Shown here in pieces: positions 63,096 through 64,000 of a DNA stretch of 64,000 bases. Origin of the DNA: Spongiibacter pelagi (GTDB lineage: Bacteria; Pseudomonadota; Gammaproteobacteria; Pseudomonadales; Spongiibacteraceae); NCBI RefSeq assembly GCF_014705705.1, contig NZ_JACXLD010000003.1, positions 341,557-405,556 on the forward strand, given 5' to 3'. A model generated the notes under the pieces. That model searched no databases and was not told where the DNA came from. It saw only the letters and a program-made list of their open reading frames with translations. The position numbers and the translations under genes are program-made. Numbering within the stretch: position 1 is the stretch's first letter; each line of letters opens with the position of its first letter.

Positions 63096-63689
63096 ATGGA
63101 TTTACGTCAGTTTGAGCGCCGCTTGGGTAAGCCGCTGCTCTTTATTGTAAGTTTGATCCCTCTGGGGATGCTGGTGTGGGCTGCGTTACAAAATCAGCTT
63201 GGTACTGATCCGGTTAAAACCCTGATTTTGGAAACGGGCGAGTGGGCGCTGCGCTTCTTGATTCTCACCTTGGCGGTGAGTCCTCTAAAAGCATGGTTTG
63301 CTTGGACGGTGGTGATTCGCTATCGGCGTATGCTCGGCCTTTACGCTTGGTTTTATGCCAGCATCCACCTGCTAATTGTGTTGACCTACTTGTTTGGCTG
63401 GGACTGGGTGATTGCTAAAGAGGAGTTGGCAGAGCGACCTTATATCTTTGTCGGTTTTGCTGCGTGGCTATTGATGGTGCCTTTGGGGCTGACATCTAAT
63501 AACTATGCTATTCGAAAACTGAAGAAAAACTGGAAGTCACTACATAAATTGATTTACCTCATTGCCGTGTTGGCATGGCTGCATTTAGCCTGGCAAATCA
63601 GGGCCAGTTATCTCGAAGCCTTGGTTTATGGATTGATCATTTTTTGTCTATTTTTTCAGCGACTTAAAAAAGTTTACAAAAGGTGTTGA
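63096..63689 (+). CDS. msrQ: Haem-containing membrane subunit MsrQ
   Basis: 197 residues from ATG 63096, which aligns with the E. coli start; a TTG at 63081, overlapping the msrP stop, is the alternative. About 6 membrane helices with haem-ligating His candidates in SIHLLIV and LHKLIY…WLHLAW, ferric-reductase-like fold. It passes electrons from the quinone pool or flavin reductase to MsrP. Its stop codon overlaps the -35 box of the rRNA promoter. Confidence 0.93.
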   Translation: MDLRQFERRLGKPLLFIVSLIPLGMLVWAALQNQLGTDPVKTLILETGEWALRFLILTLAVSPLKAWFAWTVVIRYRRMLGLYAWFYASIHLLIVLTYLFGWDWVIAKEELAERPYIFVGFAAWLLMVPLGLTSNNYAIRKLKKNWKSLHKLIYLIAVLAWLHLAWQIRASYLEALVYGLIIFCLFFQRLKKVYKRC

Positions 63690-63713
63690 CTCCTAAAAGC
63701 GGATCTCTATAAT
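63686..63713 (+). promoter_or_regulatory. rRNA operon promoter P1
   Basis: TTGACT (63686-63691), 16-base spacer, perfect TATAAT (63708-63713), then a GC-rich discriminator (GCGCGG), the hallmark of stringently controlled rrn promoters. The A/T-rich tract before it, within the end of msrQ, could be an UP element. Confidence 0.88.
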
Positions 63714-63816
63714 GCGCGGCTCTCGAGTGCTGCAGCCACTTGGTTGGGACAGAAGTCCTGCTGAGAAGAGCGATTTGAAGTGGCGGTCGAGACTGCAAAA
63801 AGTTTTAAAAAACAGC

Positions 63817-63844
63817 TTGCGGGATTTGAGGAAGTGTGTAGAAT
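63817..63844 (+). promoter_or_regulatory. Second rRNA operon promoter (P2)
   Basis: TTGCGG (63817-63822) and TAGAAT (63839-63844) with 16-base spacing, followed by the GC-rich ACGCGTCC. Tandem P1/P2 is normal for gammaproteobacterial rrn operons. Confidence 0.75.
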
Positions 63845-63879
63845 ACGCGTCCTCGCTTCGGGGGAAGCCCTGAAGGAAA

Positions 63880-64000
63880 TCAACGCTCTGGCAGCGTTGA
63901 GTTGTTTAAAAAGATAGATCAGATAATTCGTGTGGGTACTTGTTGATGGATATGTGACACATATATTCAGAAGTAAGTAACTCGTACAATTCATGAATTT
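63880..64000 (+). other. Leader of an rRNA operon; 16S gene begins beyond the window
   Basis: A stem TCAACGCT/AGCGTTGA (63880-63887, 63893-63900) is followed by GTTGTTTAAAAAG, resembling the boxA antitermination site. AGATAATTCGTGTGGGTACTTGT then follows in pieces that match the conserved 16S leader (…AGATAATTCGTGTGGG…) of gammaproteobacteria. The mature 16S start (AGAGTTTGATC type) is not yet reached at 64000. A short stem GCTTC/GAAGC lies at 63855-63868. No protein gene is credible in 63690-64000. Confidence 0.88.

Noticed and set aside
63707..63994. A 95-codon reverse frame at the right edge
   Set aside because: It lies over the rrn promoters and leader, whose conserved elements explain the sequence.

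Overview
The window is a chromosomal segment of a marine-type gammaproteobacterium. Evidence is E. coli-like housekeeping genes (rapA, feoAB, ilvC/ilvY, pssA, msrPQ, galE, acs), a gammaproteobacterial rRNA leader at the right edge, an acetate-switch system of the CrbS/CrbR type, and many TonB-dependent receptors and hydrocarbon-type catabolic genes. A Spongiibacteraceae/Cellvibrionales relative is my guess; no rRNA gene is inside the window to settle it.

Region 1 (1-17.7 kb) is an accessory catabolic island. It holds a TetR regulator and four paralogous outer-membrane-type lipoproteins with two or three c-type haem sites. These resemble the RoxA/RoxB rubber-oxygenase branch of the MauG/CcpA superfamily. 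With them are two large TonB-dependent receptors, a cytochrome P450 and a translationally coupled zinc alcohol dehydrogenase. A palindrome (TGTACAYGTGTACA) lies between tetR and the first haem protein, and occurs twice more before the third, at the same distance from a TTGACT -35 box. Region 2 (17.7-24.6 kb) is an AraC regulator facing a beta-oxidation run: thiolase, FadB/FadJ-type bifunctional enzyme, LCAD/IVD-type acyl-CoA dehydrogenase and enoyl-CoA hydratase. My reading is that the haem proteins oxidatively cleave a large hydrophobic, possibly isoprenoid, substrate outside the cytoplasm. Receptors would import the fragments, P450/ADH would activate them, and beta-oxidation would degrade them to acetyl-CoA. 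The substrate is unknown.

Region 3 (24.6-39.6 kb) is mostly core: alkaline phosphatase with a Pho box, a glutathione-peroxidase-like protein, rapA, the SSS-type hybrid kinase crbS, a peroxiredoxin, feoA-feoB plus a Cys-rich partner behind a Fur-box candidate, and a CHASE kinase/receiver pair. Region 4 (39.6-50.3 kb) is the acetate module: crbR, acs, galE, a DcaP-like porin, a DUF4212/actP-type symporter, a CBS/DUF294 protein and a DEDD exonuclease. Similar partial palindromes (around AGACYWWRGTCT) precede acs, the porin and the symporter operon, and may be CrbR sites.

Region 5 (50.3-64 kb) has a VapBC toxin-antitoxin pair, a double-hotdog thioesterase, an acyltransferase, a YhiN-type flavoprotein, a soluble PAS-PAS chemoreceptor, an OprC-like receptor lacking the copper-binding Cys, ilvC/ilvY, pssA and msrPQ. 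It ends in the tandem promoters and leader of an rRNA operon whose 16S gene starts just outside the window. I found no CRISPR array, tRNA, intact insertion sequence or prophage.
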